From Bryum argenteum (taxonomy: Eukaryota; Streptophyta; Bryopsida; Bryales; Bryaceae), in NCBI GenBank assembly GCA_037043015.1, contig CM073322.1, forward strand, positions 25,262,364-25,326,363: a stretch of DNA of 64,000 nucleotides, read 5' to 3'. Within the stretch, counting starts at the first letter, position 1. Each line of letters opens with the position of its first letter. The translations under genes were made by a program, and so were the position numbers. The notes under the pieces are model-generated. The model ran no database searches. It was given only the letters and a program-made list of their open reading frames with translations, and had not been told where the DNA came from. Positions 1 through 11,804 of the stretch are shown piece after piece.

Positions 1-13
1 TGTCTGATATTAA

Positions 14-824
14 CCCTTTAACGCCGAGGTGACCTTGAGTGGGTCCCACGGTACAGGAGGTTTTTAACACAATCCAGCTATTATCCCCTTCTTCGTAAAA
101 TTATTCGGTAATTATATTTGATACCTCCATGATACTTGGGTAATACCCATGTGATACTTTGGTGATATTTATAATATGAGTTGGAAAAACCTAACTCTTT
201 CAAGTTCAACTGGTAATTTGACAACTTCATTCTGGTGATTTACAACTGACTAGCGGTTCTCCCCCAAGAGTGGTGGATGCATTGAGGTTCTCTGAATGAA
301 TATTAATGAAGTTTATATGAACAGTTTTTAACAATTTTTGTCATAATTGGAGTTGTATAACTCTTGGAATAGTCAATAATAGAACTCAACTAAAATACTA
401 TAAAATACTATAAAATATAGTGACTACCATACAACATACGATGTTGTATTTCACACACATTATCATTGACTTGAGTTTATGATTTTGACCGTACTTTGTT
501 TTCAGTACACTCTTCATTGTTTGGTGAGGCTTGATCTCTCTCTTCACACTCAAGATTTCCCGTTTGATATGTATAACTTTGGAGCATTTTCCTTTATTTT
601 CAAGTATACATATGTAAAATAGACACCATTGATTGTGTATGGAGATTTTTTTCACATATGATATGTATGGAAAGCTATTGACCTAGTCCACATAATTTGA
701 ATTTAATTTTGTAAGGTTGGATACTAAAATGAGATATTCAAACTTCATCAAAATCGGGCTCAAAATGAAAAAGATCGTAAGAAAACTAGATTCGGTCGGA
801 CACACCCCTCAACGTTTAAAGGAT
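14..824. mobile_element. Possible degenerate TTAA element
   Basis: A piggyBac-type left end (TTAA at 10-13, then CCCTTTAACGCC) opens the window. A weak match to the inverted end (ACGTTTAAAGGATAA) lies near 812-826. If paired, they bound an old element of about 0.8 kb. Apart from the ends nothing in it matches the better copies closely, and no coding sequence is seen. The right boundary is uncertain, and the left end may belong to an element that is otherwise lost. Confidence 0.3.
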
Positions 825-826
825 AA

Positions 827-1570
827 GTAATTTTCTTCTTCTTCTTTCATGGTTGACACTGATAGAATGTGCCTTTGGTCCTACATTTTTGTGACATGTT
901 TGTGAGGTGAATGTAGCACTAGGTCTTTTGGAGAGGGTCACCTATTTTGACACTATATTGTATAAGATCAAATATCGATTGAAAAATAATTTCATGCTTA
1001 TTTCTAAGGCTAGCCTGATTAGACTATGTGTTAAACTTATATTTGAATATTTACACCACAAGGCATGATATTGATCATAAAGAACTCCTAAGAGACCTTT
1101 TCCGCAATGACCATCAATGCCTAAGATTGAACAATCTACACACCCACCCCTCAAAAGAACTCTACTTTGAAAGTACTTTCGATTGTTTAATTAGCTTCAA
1201 ATGAAGCATCAACATATTTTTCAAGATACATGAAGCAAGCAAACAAAGGGCATCAATATTGGGTAGTATTCCGATTCCTATCAGTGGAAACGGATGTGCC
1301 GTGACTGCCGTCCATCCGGTTTTTCTTTGATTAAGTTACAACCTCCCACAAGCACAAAAATAGGCTGAGAATGCAAGTATATATAGCAGTACTTGATGGG
1401 GAAGGAGGAAGAGTGTGAAGCATCGTATAATAAAAAAATCTTATAATTTTTCGAAAGTTGAACTGCGAAGGAACCGTTGATTGTTGTGTGGGAGCATCCG
1501 GACCTGCTCTTTTTGATTTCTTCCTCCACTCTTTCTGTGATGAATAGTGTGGGATCAAAAACAGTGTGGG
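827..1570. other. No gene recognised
   Basis: AT-rich DNA. A reading frame of 147 codons on the minus strand (1281-1724) overlaps the right part. It shows no motif, and its GC-rich part belongs to the repeat described at 1575-2160, so it is not called. Confidence 0.5.
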
Positions 1571-1574
1571 TAGT

Positions 1575-2160
1575 TGAAAGAACCAGCGGCAGCTGGGGAC
1601 GGTTTTGACGCGCCTTGCCGCTGCAGGAAGCGGCCTTCCACGAGAATCTCGTGACCACACTAATTAGCAATAGTGAATGAAGTAGGTGGCTTGTAATCCA
1701 CACAGTACCATTCACTGGACCCATCTAAGCAGGAAGTACATTGTAGCTTCAAACTTTGAATTCAATCTACCCGTGGTGTACATTCTAAACTACTTGGTTT
1801 CACTTCTAAATTATAATCCAACTTAATATAACTTCTATAACTAATCCAACTTAAACTCAAAACTCATTATTTCAAGTACCCCAATCTTCTGCATATTTTG
1901 TACATTTTTCAGGTTTACCTTGACCATTCCACAATGAGCTTGCCAATCTAAAATTTGAGCCACTTAGTAAAGGTGCAATGTAATCCACTTACTGAAGGTG
2001 CAATATAGTGTGAGAAGGAGAAGCCGCTGGGGATCGTTGGAATTTGGTAAGGATTCGACGCGGGCCTGACGCGGTTGGCCGCTGGCTCTGGAGGTTCTGG
2101 ACGCGGCCTTTTTAAGTTTTACAGGAGAATCCCGTGTCTGCCCACACTAATTAACTTTTA
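1575..2160. repeat. Two related GC-rich repeat copies
   Basis: Segments at about 1580-1670 and 2015-2155 share, in the same order, a block around CAGCTGGGGA, a GACGCG block, a GCCGCTG block, GCGGCCTT, a GAGAATC block and the ending CACACTAATTA. They stand out from the AT-rich surroundings by GC content. The shared order suggests two diverged copies of one short dispersed repeat. No TIRs or target-site duplication could be fixed, so the class is unknown. Confidence 0.45.
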
Positions 2161-2519
2161 ATATATATTTTTTAGCACGTGTCGGCTTCTGTGGCTATTT
2201 TGAGGGGTAAAAACATTTTTGCTTTATCTCTAATAAAATAGAACCCCACCCCCCATTCATTGAACTAAAGGTCAACCAGCTACCCCACAGATGATCTTGC
2301 TGAAAGGGACGCGCTACCCACACCCCAAACCTTTATTTTCTAGCCGGCCAATGACACAACACCTTTGGCTGCATTATGGATGTACTATGATGTGAGATTG
2401 GACCTTTAAAACAAAGAAACATTGTTTTTTCATTTTATTATTTTATATGGAGGGGTTTTTGATCTTATCGCTATTTGAATTTGAAGGGGGTGGAGTGTTT
2501 TTTTGCCAAACATTGTTAA

Positions 2520-3095
2520 CCCCTAAAGATCCAAGAGGACCAAATCGGGCTTTTGCTATTTTGGGCAGCTTAGATGAATAGGTTAAAAGTAATATTTTTG
2601 CCTAAATTTTTTAATGGGTGCTCCCTATACTGCAAAGTGTATGTGGTAAAATTTACAAAGCCAAATTCCAATTTTTGAGTCTTCTACAACAATTCTTGGT
2701 TTGCGAGCCGAACTGGGGCAGTTTAAATTTAGTATTTTTTTGAGATTTTTTTTTGGAAAGATGTTCATGACCAAATCACTACTTAAGTTCCAAAGGGCCC
2801 CAAGTCAAAGTGTACCAATTTTACAAGGGCAACCTCCAAAAGTGTCAAAAATAATCTCAACAATGCCCAAAAAAACTTCGTAGACAAACTTTGGATGTTA
2901 TAATCTCTCAAATGGTAAACATCCAACGGTCAATTTTTATATCAGATACTGAAAATTGGCTTAGGTACAAGATCTTACGGTTGGAAGTTAAGAAAAGAAT
3001 AAAAAAATTGTTTCGCACCCCTTGAAGTGCATAGAGGTAGAGAATTGGAGTTTTGAGGTTTTAAGCTCCCAAAAACACCCAAGGATCTTTAGGGG
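2520..3095. mobile_element. piggyBac-type MITE, family 2 (copy a)
   Basis: A 576-bp non-coding element bounded by TTAA at 2516-2519 and 3096-3099. The 13-bp TIRs CCCCTAAAGATCC are perfect. Inside are GGGCAGCTTAGA near the left end and AAGATCTTACGGTTGGA near 2971, both shared with copies at about 37.2, 46.0 and 55.5 kb. No reading frame matches a transposase, so movement must depend on an enzyme made elsewhere. Confidence 0.85.
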
Positions 3096-3099
3096 TTAA

Positions 3100-4799
3100 A
3101 GTGAAGCAACGTTTTAGTTTTGATGGGCATCGTTATCTAAATTTTCATAAATTTGGGTTTGATAAAATTGTTAAAGATAGTATGTCGACGCTGCTTCAGG
3201 TTTCACTCAAGCAATGTTTGTAAGTAAAATAATGTTGCAAACCATCTTGAATTGTAATATCGTATTGACAAGTAGCAATTAACAATCATCCTCAATATAA
3301 TTTCATAGCATAGTCACTTTGTAGGTGTACTTAGTCTCGACTACATGATCTAGAATCAATTAGTTTTACATGTTGTGCAATATTTGAGAATGTACATGAA
3401 GTTCTTTTTATTTCAAAGACTTTATTGTCTTGAAGCAAGTTCTTTAATATAAGATCAAGTCATACCTTAGGGTACATTTGGTTGCAAAGTAAATGAGATA
3501 TTCCTCCACATTACTTTTGAGTAAGTTTTCAAAATGAAATCCTAGAAATTCTATCCGATAAGTTTTGTAACTATAATCAACATAAATCTCGCATGTCAAT
3601 ACATAAGTAACACAAGCCATGGTTGAGACTAAAATACTTGTAGACCAATTCTTTCTTTTGAGTTTTCCGATAATGTTAGTTCTAGACTATCACTTCCGAC
3701 CAAAATTCTTGAACCATTTCCTTGATAATTACACAATCACGTTCATACTCCGTCACAAAAAATTCACAAGACCAAGAATTAGGTGGCATTGTAGGGATGA
3801 GAATAGAATCACCTATAGTAACTCTACTTATTTGCATGATAATGTCAAATTTAGGTTTACTTGGGCAATGTTTAAGGGCTTGAGTACGGGGGATCAAAGG
3901 GGGCGATGGAACAATTGTGCATGGCATGGGGAACTCACTGGCCTCATGCATGAGGCCCACCTGTATCGTCCTCGGTGCATGACCAGCTCTGCCTAAATCC
4001 TTTTTTAGAAGAATCTCACCATGTAAACCGTGTTAATTAGCACCTAATCAGCATACTAATCGCTCTCCATGGTGACTCACGGACAGAATTTGAGTGGGAT
4101 TCATGCAAATATATTTTTGTTTAGAATATCTGAGATAGTAGTACTCGTGCATGTATGGTTTTTCGGATCCATTGAAAAGTCATGGCAATAATGTTGCGAG
4201 GAGTCCTTTTGGAAACTTGCAACATGTACTTGATGAAACCACACCGGCTTTGTTGAAGTGGGCATTTTCTGTACTTGAAAAATTATGTTGCTGCATTGGA
4301 ACTTGAATGTTTGACTAACCATACTACGTACGCCGCATTTCCCATCACCGACAACACACGAGATGAGTACGTTGACGAACAAATTGCGTAAGCTCGTTAC
4401 AGTTATATACGTGGCATAATATGAGTCTCGGAAAGAGTTTCGGACCCATGTCATGTTTGTATCGTTGGGAGGGAGTAAAGTAAGCAAAGCGGGCTAGAAA
4501 ATTGACAAAAATTGGTAATTAATACACAAAGAGAGAAAAAAGGTATCATGTGTAGAAGCGTAGGTCTTGAACTCGAGGTATAAATTGAAGGACATGGTAA
4601 TGTAACACTCTATTCACGCTCGTCTCAAGATAGGTTTGAAGTTCTTATGTTCTTTTTCTCCAGCAAGTGTAGAAAGAGAAGAAAAACACATGTTCTTATT
4701 TGTGTATAGAGTTTAACTTCTAAATAGTTTGACTCATTGGTGAAAAAAAGAACACATTCGCAAAAGAAAGGGACACAAATGGAAACAAATGTAAGATAT
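3100..4799. other. No gene recognised
   Basis: About 1.7 kb of AT-rich sequence. Frames of 92-128 codons on both strands (3619-3996, 3682-3960, 4101-4487) carry no recognisable domain, mutually overlap, or lack plausible splice context. No element ends were found. Confidence 0.5.
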
Positions 4800-6050
4800 G
4801 TATATCTTAAGTATACAACCTTGTAGTAAGACATATTTAAAATCATGCGGGTCAAATCTTGAGTCATGAGGCTTCACTGATTGCAAGATCGTAATGTATC
4901 AGTACTCGAAAAGCATTGCAGAATCTCATTGTTTCACTTTGAAGTGAAAATTAATGCTACTAATATACTTATTGCAATGAAAAAATCACCAACTGCAAAG
5001 ATGTTAATCTTCATCTTAATAATACTCTCGATCTGAAACATGCCATGAAATAATATTTTTGGGCAAATAATGGCCTTGCAATGGTAAAATTTGCAAAGAA
5101 AATTACAAAGGAAATATAGTCCAAAACTCAATCCTTTGCACTTAACCCTTAAACGCCCATGGGGTCTGAAACGAGCAGCCCAAAATTGGATCACAACATC
5201 TTTTGGACTTGGGCATCATGAATAGTGCACTTTTTGAACTTGGGCATCATGAATAGACCAATCAATGATGAGCTTGCAACCTCCTACAAGGTTATGTACA
5301 ACCCCAACCTATCTACCACAATCCTTTCAAAGCACAAAATCATTCATACAAATTGTGATTTGAATTGTGACATTTCACTTTTTGAATGCATTAGAAGAAG
5401 GTGACTAGTTTGACATCAAAATATAAGTGAAATGTTGAGTACATTGAGAGCTACATGGAAGATTCTGTTGGAATCAAGCCCCTCGGGCTTGCTTGGGCGT
5501 TTAAGGGTTAAATCTATGCCTTATTTTCAAAGCATCTTTGATTTTGTCAAGGTTGCTACTACTAAAACTATACTCTTACTAATTGAAATCCATCCTATAA
5601 AATAAAGTTAGAATCCAACGGTGGATGAAGGAGATATAGCTCATCAGAATTCACCGATTGTTTCACTATTTTGCAAATCATTGCAAATCCAATACCAAAA
5701 GTTTTTGAATAAAAAAAAAATTCAACAAGAAAGTTGTGAACCTACATCTTGAGATCATGATTGTGTAAAAAAATTCATAAATACATCCTTTTGATTTTTC
5801 ATAATTGCCATACAACGGTATAACATGCTTTAAGTTGGAAAACTTAAATACAAGATCTGCCTTCACTAAAATGCATGCCATTTGTTTATACTTGATTGAG
5901 TCTGCAATTTTTTATCACAAAATCTATACTTGATTTGGAACTCAACCCGAGTGATTTCATACAACATGGACTGAGGATGAAGAAATCATGGCTCATCAAA
6001 TTTTCTGCCTTTTATCCAAAATGTTGTTTTCCGACATTCGGCACGCATAG
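4800..6050 (-). mobile_element. Old family 3 TTAA element split by a younger MITE
   Basis: The flanks of the family 1 element at 5146-5507 form one family 3 copy in reverse orientation. The left part holds the block near 4860-4980 (ATGAGGCTTCA, TTGCAAGATCGTAATGTATC). The right part holds ATGCCTTATTTTCAAAGCAT at 5517 and the ACATTCGGCACGC end near 6033. The same blocks in the same order occur at 25.7-26.5 kb and, inverted, at 42.7-43.5 and 54.5-55.5 kb. The outer TIRs are decayed, so the limits are approximate. Confidence 0.6.
5146..5507. mobile_element. piggyBac-type MITE, family 1 (copy a)
   Basis: A 362-bp element flanked by TTAA at 5142-5145 and 5508-5511, with TIRs CCCTTAAACGCCCA. The left interior reads GGGCAGCCCAAAATTGG, then repeated GGGCATCATGAATAG. 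The right end carries the small hairpin AAGCCCCTCGGGCTT. It is non-coding. It lies inside an older family 3 element, so it inserted later. The TIR itself contains TTAA, the target of this transposon class. Confidence 0.9.
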
Positions 6051-6255
6051 GGATAACCACATTTTGTTAGTCATTCAGGCCTTGAAAATGAGCTCTAATT
6101 CATCTATCTTTCAAGCAAAACTTGCAAGATTTATTTCCTCTCCAATTAAGTTTTACTAGGGTTCGTACACCAACACATTGTTTCTAATCTTTGTGTACTG
6201 CAACCACAAGCCAAACACAAGAAGATGAAGTTACCTTCTTCGTAGGCCATGTTAA

Positions 6256-6840
6256 CCCTTAATTGACATCCTTGTTTTCCACAAATTGGAGAGAAATGCA
6301 ACCTCATTGTCTTCTGGCCTTATTTCTGCACTGAAGGTAAAACAATTTTGAGAATCGGAAACGGTGGTTATCAAGGTAACTTGGTGATGTGACCAATGCA
6401 AAAAAGATCGATCACATCGGGTAAGATCTCAAAAAATGGCACCGTTGAGAAAAAATTGTTTTGGTTGCTGATCATGAGTGAGAAATATCATATTGCTTTT
6501 TTGGTTTTTCTCCCCTTGGGTCATTTTTTCTGAAAATTGGCATCATAGAGCATGGTATAGGGATAAAGATCAAGATTTTTTATTATTTTGAAAAAAAATC
6601 GTCAAAAAAATAAAAAGAAAGGCCAAGTCAAAGAGCATTGACTATGGGATCACGTGGCCCCTAGTATTTCGTGCGGATCACACAAACCTCAAGAAGGCGA
6701 TCGGGAAGGAGCATCGGATTCGGAAAAACAAAAGAATAGGGGTGCCTTTGGACAAGATTTGCACCATACCACTGTGTCGGACCCCAAAAGCAAAAACAAT
6801 GACCTTGGTGACCAATTTGGTTACCGGTGACAATTAAGGG
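6256..6840. mobile_element. piggyBac-type MITE, family 5
   Basis: A 585-bp element between TTAA at 6252-6255 and 6841-6844. Its 13-bp TIRs, CCCTTAATTGACA and CCCTTAATTGTCA, differ at one base. The interior is A/T-rich, non-coding and not seen elsewhere in this window. The exact TTAA duplication and paired ends make a TTAA-specific transposon origin likely. Confidence 0.8.
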
Positions 6841-6844
6841 TTAA

Positions 6845-7521
6845 TCTTCTCAGGGCTCAAGAAAGTCTAATTCAATCTTGTTGAGCCTTGTTTTTTTTGT
6901 ACTTCTGCTCCGAGTATTGCTTTCACATTAGAGAAGAAAAAACACAGTGAAAGCAAGAGGGTTGATTGTGAGCTTTTTGGCGATCACCGTCAGCCCATCA
7001 TCAAGCTGGTCTGGTCGGGTCGGGACCGGGGAGGGGTGCACGAGAGTGTCAAAACATCTTTGTTTGCATGGTGCAAAGAACCCAACCTCAGAACGTAGTC
7101 CATGCATCATCACCATCAGTAAGGCAGCCTGGCATGGCACCCTCACTCAACCTTATTGATTCCTCAAGTACAATAGTAATGTACTTTTATTTTAACCCCA
7201 GAAAGAGAGATTTACAAGTACATTGACAAAAAATTAAATAGCATTGGTATGGGAATAGGGGGTCCAAAAAATTTCATTCAAAAGGGAGTTGGTGGAGGGT
7301 GTTGTTCAAGCAGACTGAGGGTGTCGGTGCCTTTTGCCTGTCAACAAGGCTGCTGCTGGCTTGGCTGGGCAGGGCTCAGCCTCCCAGATGAAGAAGAAGA
7401 CGAGCCTTTATTGGGCGGGCAGCAGCGGGAAAAAGGGCAGCTCTGTGAGCCTGTCAATCTGCCCAGCTGTGTCGGCTGTCGGCCTTGGATTAGCACTCAC
7501 TAAACCGACCATCAATCCTTC
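6845..7521. other. No gene recognised
   Basis: Short overlapping frames on both strands (60-84 codons) around 6928-7525 look compositional. The 7300-7500 stretch is GC-richer (GGCTTGGCTGGGCAGGGC) but has no recognisable protein motif. It ends at the TTAA of the large piggyBac element. Confidence 0.5.
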
Positions 7522-7632
7522 TTAACCCCTAAAGGCCCAAGCGTTTTTGCAACCTCCAATCTCAAAATCTGCGATTTTTGACCACATTGTGGAGTTTGGA
7601 GTATGGCATAAATTTTTATTGTATTCTGGAAC

Positions 7633-7733
7633 ATTCAACCGTAAGATCTTGAACCTAACTTCATCCATGATTACCATGTCAAATCTCAACCGTTGGATCT
7701 GCACCATTTGTGAGATCATAACGTTCAAAGTTG
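7633..7733. promoter_or_regulatory. Conserved subterminal motif pair
   Basis: Motif 1, ATTCAACCGTAAGATCTT (7633-7650), and motif 2, GAGATCATAACGTTCAAAG (about 7711-7730), recur with small changes in family 4 MITEs (39128 and 39205; also near 53000) and, inverted, in family 2 MITEs (for example 2965 and 46380-46400). Conservation across elements with different interiors suggests a transposase-binding function. This is inference; no binding data exist. Confidence 0.5.
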
Positions 7734-8269
7734 ATGCAGAAATTTTTTTGTGGCTTGCCCGAAAGACATAGTCTACTTGGTGCAAAGGGAGACTTGGTGA
7801 TTGTTACCCTAAACATTTTGCTAGTATTTTTTCCATGTTAGAAATCAAGTTGGCCACACCCATGCAAAATTTTAGACACTCATTCCACTTTTTGGACCTT
7901 CATACAATTTTTTTCTAGAAGGAGGCAAAAAGTACTCTAAGTGAACAAATTGGGGTTCTAATACAAATCCACCATCAACTTTTTGAATTTTTCAAAAGTG
8001 AACGGTGAAAATGTTCCTTTACACAAATCAGAGTCATGGGGAAAAAAAATTTGAAAAAAGTAAAATCTCAATTATTGACAATTTTGGAGAACATAAACAC
8101 ACATATGCAAATTAGTAAATGGACGGGCAACAAAGAAGAATGGGAACCCATTCTCAATCTTACGGGCCCATTGCTGGCAATATGGCAGAGCTATGAATAG
8201 CCTACTGCCACCATAAATACTTTGCCTAATATTCTATGTAGATAGCTATGACATGTGTCACTTGCAATA

Positions 8270-8560
8270 AAGGGAGGGCTTTCTTCCCGTTGCTCCCCAC
8301 CGTTACTAAGCTCCCTAAGCTCTTTATAAGTTCCCTATAAAAAGATGATCTGACAAAAGGCCCACGCTTGCAACGACAAAGTGGATTTGACTGGCACCTT
8401 GGGGAGCCACATGAGGTGGCAGGAATTTCGTGATCTGGAAAGAGCCGAGCTGGAGGAGCTGGCCCGCCTTGCTGCCGTCCCTGGCCACCACTTGTACCGT
8501 GCAGTAGGCGCACTGATTGAAGCCCCCTTTGCGAAGTCGTTCTCCAGGGCACAAAATAGA
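8270..8560. other. GC-rich insert inside the piggyBac element
   Basis: A GC-rich block with frames open on both strands (8226-8627 minus; 8381-8662 plus, containing RAELEELARLAAVPGHH). It matches no family I know. Its composition differs sharply from the AT-rich element around it, which fits a captured gene fragment. No introns or coding direction could be proved. Confidence 0.35.
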
Positions 8561-8689
8561 ATTCTCCTAACTGGAGAAAGGACTCCAGGGATTGCCGAAC
8601 ACCTACAAAATCACCAAAATTTATCAATTTACAAGAATTCTAATGTAACTAATAAAAAATAAATTATCCATAAGCATAGTATTATTCAT

Positions 8690-9005
8690 AGTATTATTAC
8701 TAACTTTTGTATGTGGGGTAAGAAACAAAGCAAAGAATTATTCACAAGCAATATTCAAATTATTGTGGTGTCATTTGTTTGTGGGGTAAGAAATAAAGCA
8801 AAGTATTATTCATAACTCAACTACTATTCATATTTGTTTGTGGGATAAAAAACATAGCAAAGTATTATTCACAAGCAAAGTACTATTCATATTATTATTA
8901 CTAACGTTTGTTTGTGGGGTTCGAAATAAAGCAAAGTATTATTCACAAGGAAAGTACTATTATTCACAAGCAAAGTACTATATGCGCAAAATGTGGGGTA
9001 ACAAA
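8690..9005. repeat. Tandem repeat array downstream of the transposase
   Basis: About four diverged units of roughly 60-85 bp, each with a GTTTGTGGGGTAAGAAA-like head followed by AAAGCAAAGTATTATTCA and ACAAGCAAAGTACTATTCA. The array lies between the transposase stop codon and the left end of the transposon. Such arrays may arise by slippage or serve as internal binding sites; the sequence does not decide. Confidence 0.7.
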
Positions 9006-9049
9006 CTTGAGCTTCCTCTTTGTATGCAAAAAGAAATACTTACATTCAC

Positions 9050-11804
9050 TCACATATGGCGTTGGCGTCGTATGGCAATATCTGTGTGCCACTTCTCAAA
9101 GCAACCTCGATTGAGACACATCCATTTGTCTCCACACTTCCGGCAATAATAATGTGGTTCAAATTTTTGGCAAACCACACACCGACGTCGTAATTTTGTA
9201 TATGTGGGTACACAAATCAATGGCGTGTTCCTTGCTCGAGGAATATCCGCGGGGTGTGAATCTCTCATAGGCCACCCTTGAAGAAGGGCTTCACATAAGC
9301 CCTTCTTGAATTGAAGGTGTGTCATCGGCGTGCGGTTATATCGATAGTGTTTCACACACTCCAAATAATATATATACATGTTGACAATCGAGACATCCAA
9401 TAAGAAGAAAAAATACGGTGCCACCACTTGTGGCTCCGTGCTTGGCATGAATAGGATGCTCGGAGTTGATCGGCAACATCTACACCTCGCATGTGAGTTG
9501 TATATTCTTTCAAAATCGGGGATGTTAGAATCATTTCACGACTTGCACCATTTCGCCGAGGGACCGTTACTACCTTCTCACATGGGGGTTGAATTGGCAA
9601 ATAATGAGTGGAAATAAGAAGCACGGGCTTCTTATCCTTCCACATAACACATGATATCGTGCGGGTGTCATGCATTTTCCATAAAGTTGTGCCTTGAGGC
9701 ACATTTTTGAAAGAATTGGTGTTTTTCAAATCTAAGGGAAGACCAACCCGGTTTGCCCTTATTGTCCCACATGCATACATTTCCCGTGATAAAAGAGTTG
9801 TGAAAAGTCCAAAACTAGTGAAGTAATTATCCATTGTCACGCAATGGCCTAAGTTCCAAAGGCCATCCACTAACCTCATAACTACATTATGGGCCAATCG
9901 AGCATCGCCAAGAACAATATTAGGTTGTTCTATGGGAAGGGGGGCTACAATATTGTCTTTTCCACAATAGATCTCGAAATTCCATACGAACTTTGAAATC
10001 GAGCATGCCAAACACCAAACCTTCAAGCCCCACTTTTGAGGCTTCTTAGGCATATATTGACGTATCGGTGAATATGTCCCCTTATAGCGAATCATCATTT
10101 CATCAATGGTCAAATATTTTCCAAGAAACCATGCCTTTTTACATTGATCTCTCATAGCATTGACTAACCATCTTGTTTGACCGATTTTGTCATAACCCGG
10201 GTCCCCTCTAGTTTGTCCTTCCATGTTTGTAAGATGGAGACATCTCCTAATGTCTTGAAATCGGGCCCGTGTAAATATATTTGAAATACTTGGGCATCCA
10301 AAGAGGTCATCACGCATCCAATATGTTCTTACATTAGGTTGAACCCTCAACCCCATATATATGGCTAAGGCCATAAATGCTTTGAGGCTCGAAATTGTCA
10401 TATTCTCCCAAGTAGGACCACCTTTGGTATTTCCATGCTCATCTAAAGGAGCATTTGCATACCGATTAGTTTCTTGAACAATAGTGGCCAACATGTGTGG
10501 AGTCCAAAAGAGGCCAAATAAATCCATAAAACTTGGCATACCACGATGATGACGAGAAGGACCCATGGGTTTCCCCAAAAATGATATCGGCATTGGATTA
10601 TACATAATACTTGGGTTTCCCCAAGTCTCATTCCTAAATTGCCACCTAATATCCTCTTGTTGATGGGGTAACCCATCGTTACGATTATCTCCATCACTAT
10701 CAGAGGCACTTTCAAAATTGGGTAAGTCCTCACTATCATTCCCACCCAAATCATCCCTCACACCATTGCGTGTCATTCTCCTTCTTATTATATGTTCTTC
10801 CTCAACATCATCATCCCACTCCATATTATTATTACCGCCCTCAGTATCATTGCCATAGAATTCTCCAGGCCCAATACCAGTACTTCTCTCCCCAATAAAA
10901 ATATTTGGCTGCAATGTGAATTGACCAATATTTTCTTCTGAAGTCACAACTACTGGTTGCCCTTGTAGCCCAAGCGTATGGCCTGTAAGGGGAAGGCCAG
11001 AAGGCGATGCACCCGCCACAGGAAGGCCCTGGTGCCCGGGTAAGCAGGCGTGCCGGCCGTTGCTGCTGTTCGGCTGGAGATGCCCCGCTGCGCTCGGCGC
11101 CGGACCCCAGCTGGCAGCCGACGCGCTTGACTCGCCGACGTGGCCCGACCTCGTGGCCGCGGCGCTGTGCCAGCCCGCAGTCCGCCGGCTTGAGTCCCAT
11201 ACTAGTCGCAACGCCGTTGCATCACCGCAATCTTGGTCGACGCCTAGCTGCAGCGCTGGTCCGTGCATCTCACCACTCCCGCTTGCTTCTTCGGGATCAG
11301 GTCCAGCATTGTAGATCTCACCACCTCTCTTCCGTCCTCTTCGGCCAAAGTTTATTGCTGCAAGCAAGACTTCAGGTGGCCAGAGGATATCCTCAAGACT
11401 TGCAGCTCTCTCCATACCACTATCATCTTCTCCTTCTTCATTACACAATTCTTCTGAGCTTGGGTAATACGCATGCACTGGAGATTGCGAATTCAAGTAC
11501 TCGCCGTTGAAGCCAACATCTGTATCAGGGAAGGTCATGAGCTCAACTCCAGGTCCTAGATCTGGCAATTCTTGATGTTGAGGAGGTAATATTGCTTCAG
11601 GACTAGATGGTGGGCTTGGAGGAACCGTAGTTGGTTCCGGTTGTGTCTGTAGACGTGAACTCCTTCTCATTGGAATATTGTCCCACTCCATCTGTATTCT
11701 CCAAGTTAGACATTACTCATAACTCTCAACTATGAAATTTAGGTACATGTTACACAAGAGATACTCACCTCCTTTGACTTCTTCCATGATCGACGTGGAG
11801 GCAT
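9050..11804 (-). pseudogene. piggyBac-like transposase with one C-terminal frameshift
   Basis: The main frame (9352-11691, 779 codons) has an acidic, low-complexity N-terminal third and a DDE_Tnp_1_7 domain. The catalytic Asp triad is visible as LTIDEMM (D530), CVTMDNYF (D621) and RGVDVADQ (D738). A short first exon (11769-11804, starting MPPRRSWKKSKE) joins through a 77-nt intron with donor GTGAGTAT and acceptor ACAG just before codon ATG 11691. After about residue 761 the frame is lost at a six-base A run (9408-9413 on the plus strand). The other frame continues to 9050 and encodes the expected Cys-rich finger (CVVC, CRKC, CLNRGC, then WHTD). So both key domains exist but are split by one base. 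Family role: cut-and-paste at TTAA. Frame loss, or an assembly error in the homopolymer, leaves activity uncertain. Confidence 0.88.
10985..11285 (-). other. GC-rich segment within the transposase N-terminal region
   Basis: This part of the frame encodes Ser/Ala/Gly/Pro-rich sequence (for example GESSASAASWGPAPSAAGH), with high GC and CpG. The catalytic domain downstream is AT-rich. The segment keeps the frame open, yet has no counterpart in typical piggyBac proteins. It may be an in-frame insertion of foreign DNA or a CpG-rich disordered linker. Confidence 0.45.

Noticed and set aside
1281..1724. 147-codon minus-strand frame as a gene
   Set aside because: No motif, a second frame open over the same bases, and its GC-rich part is a repeat also present at 2015-2155.
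9405..9416. Programmed ribosomal frameshifting in the piggyBac transposase
   Set aside because: The A/T run could allow slippage, but no standard slippery heptamer in phase or downstream structure was seen. A one-base deletion or assembly error is simpler.
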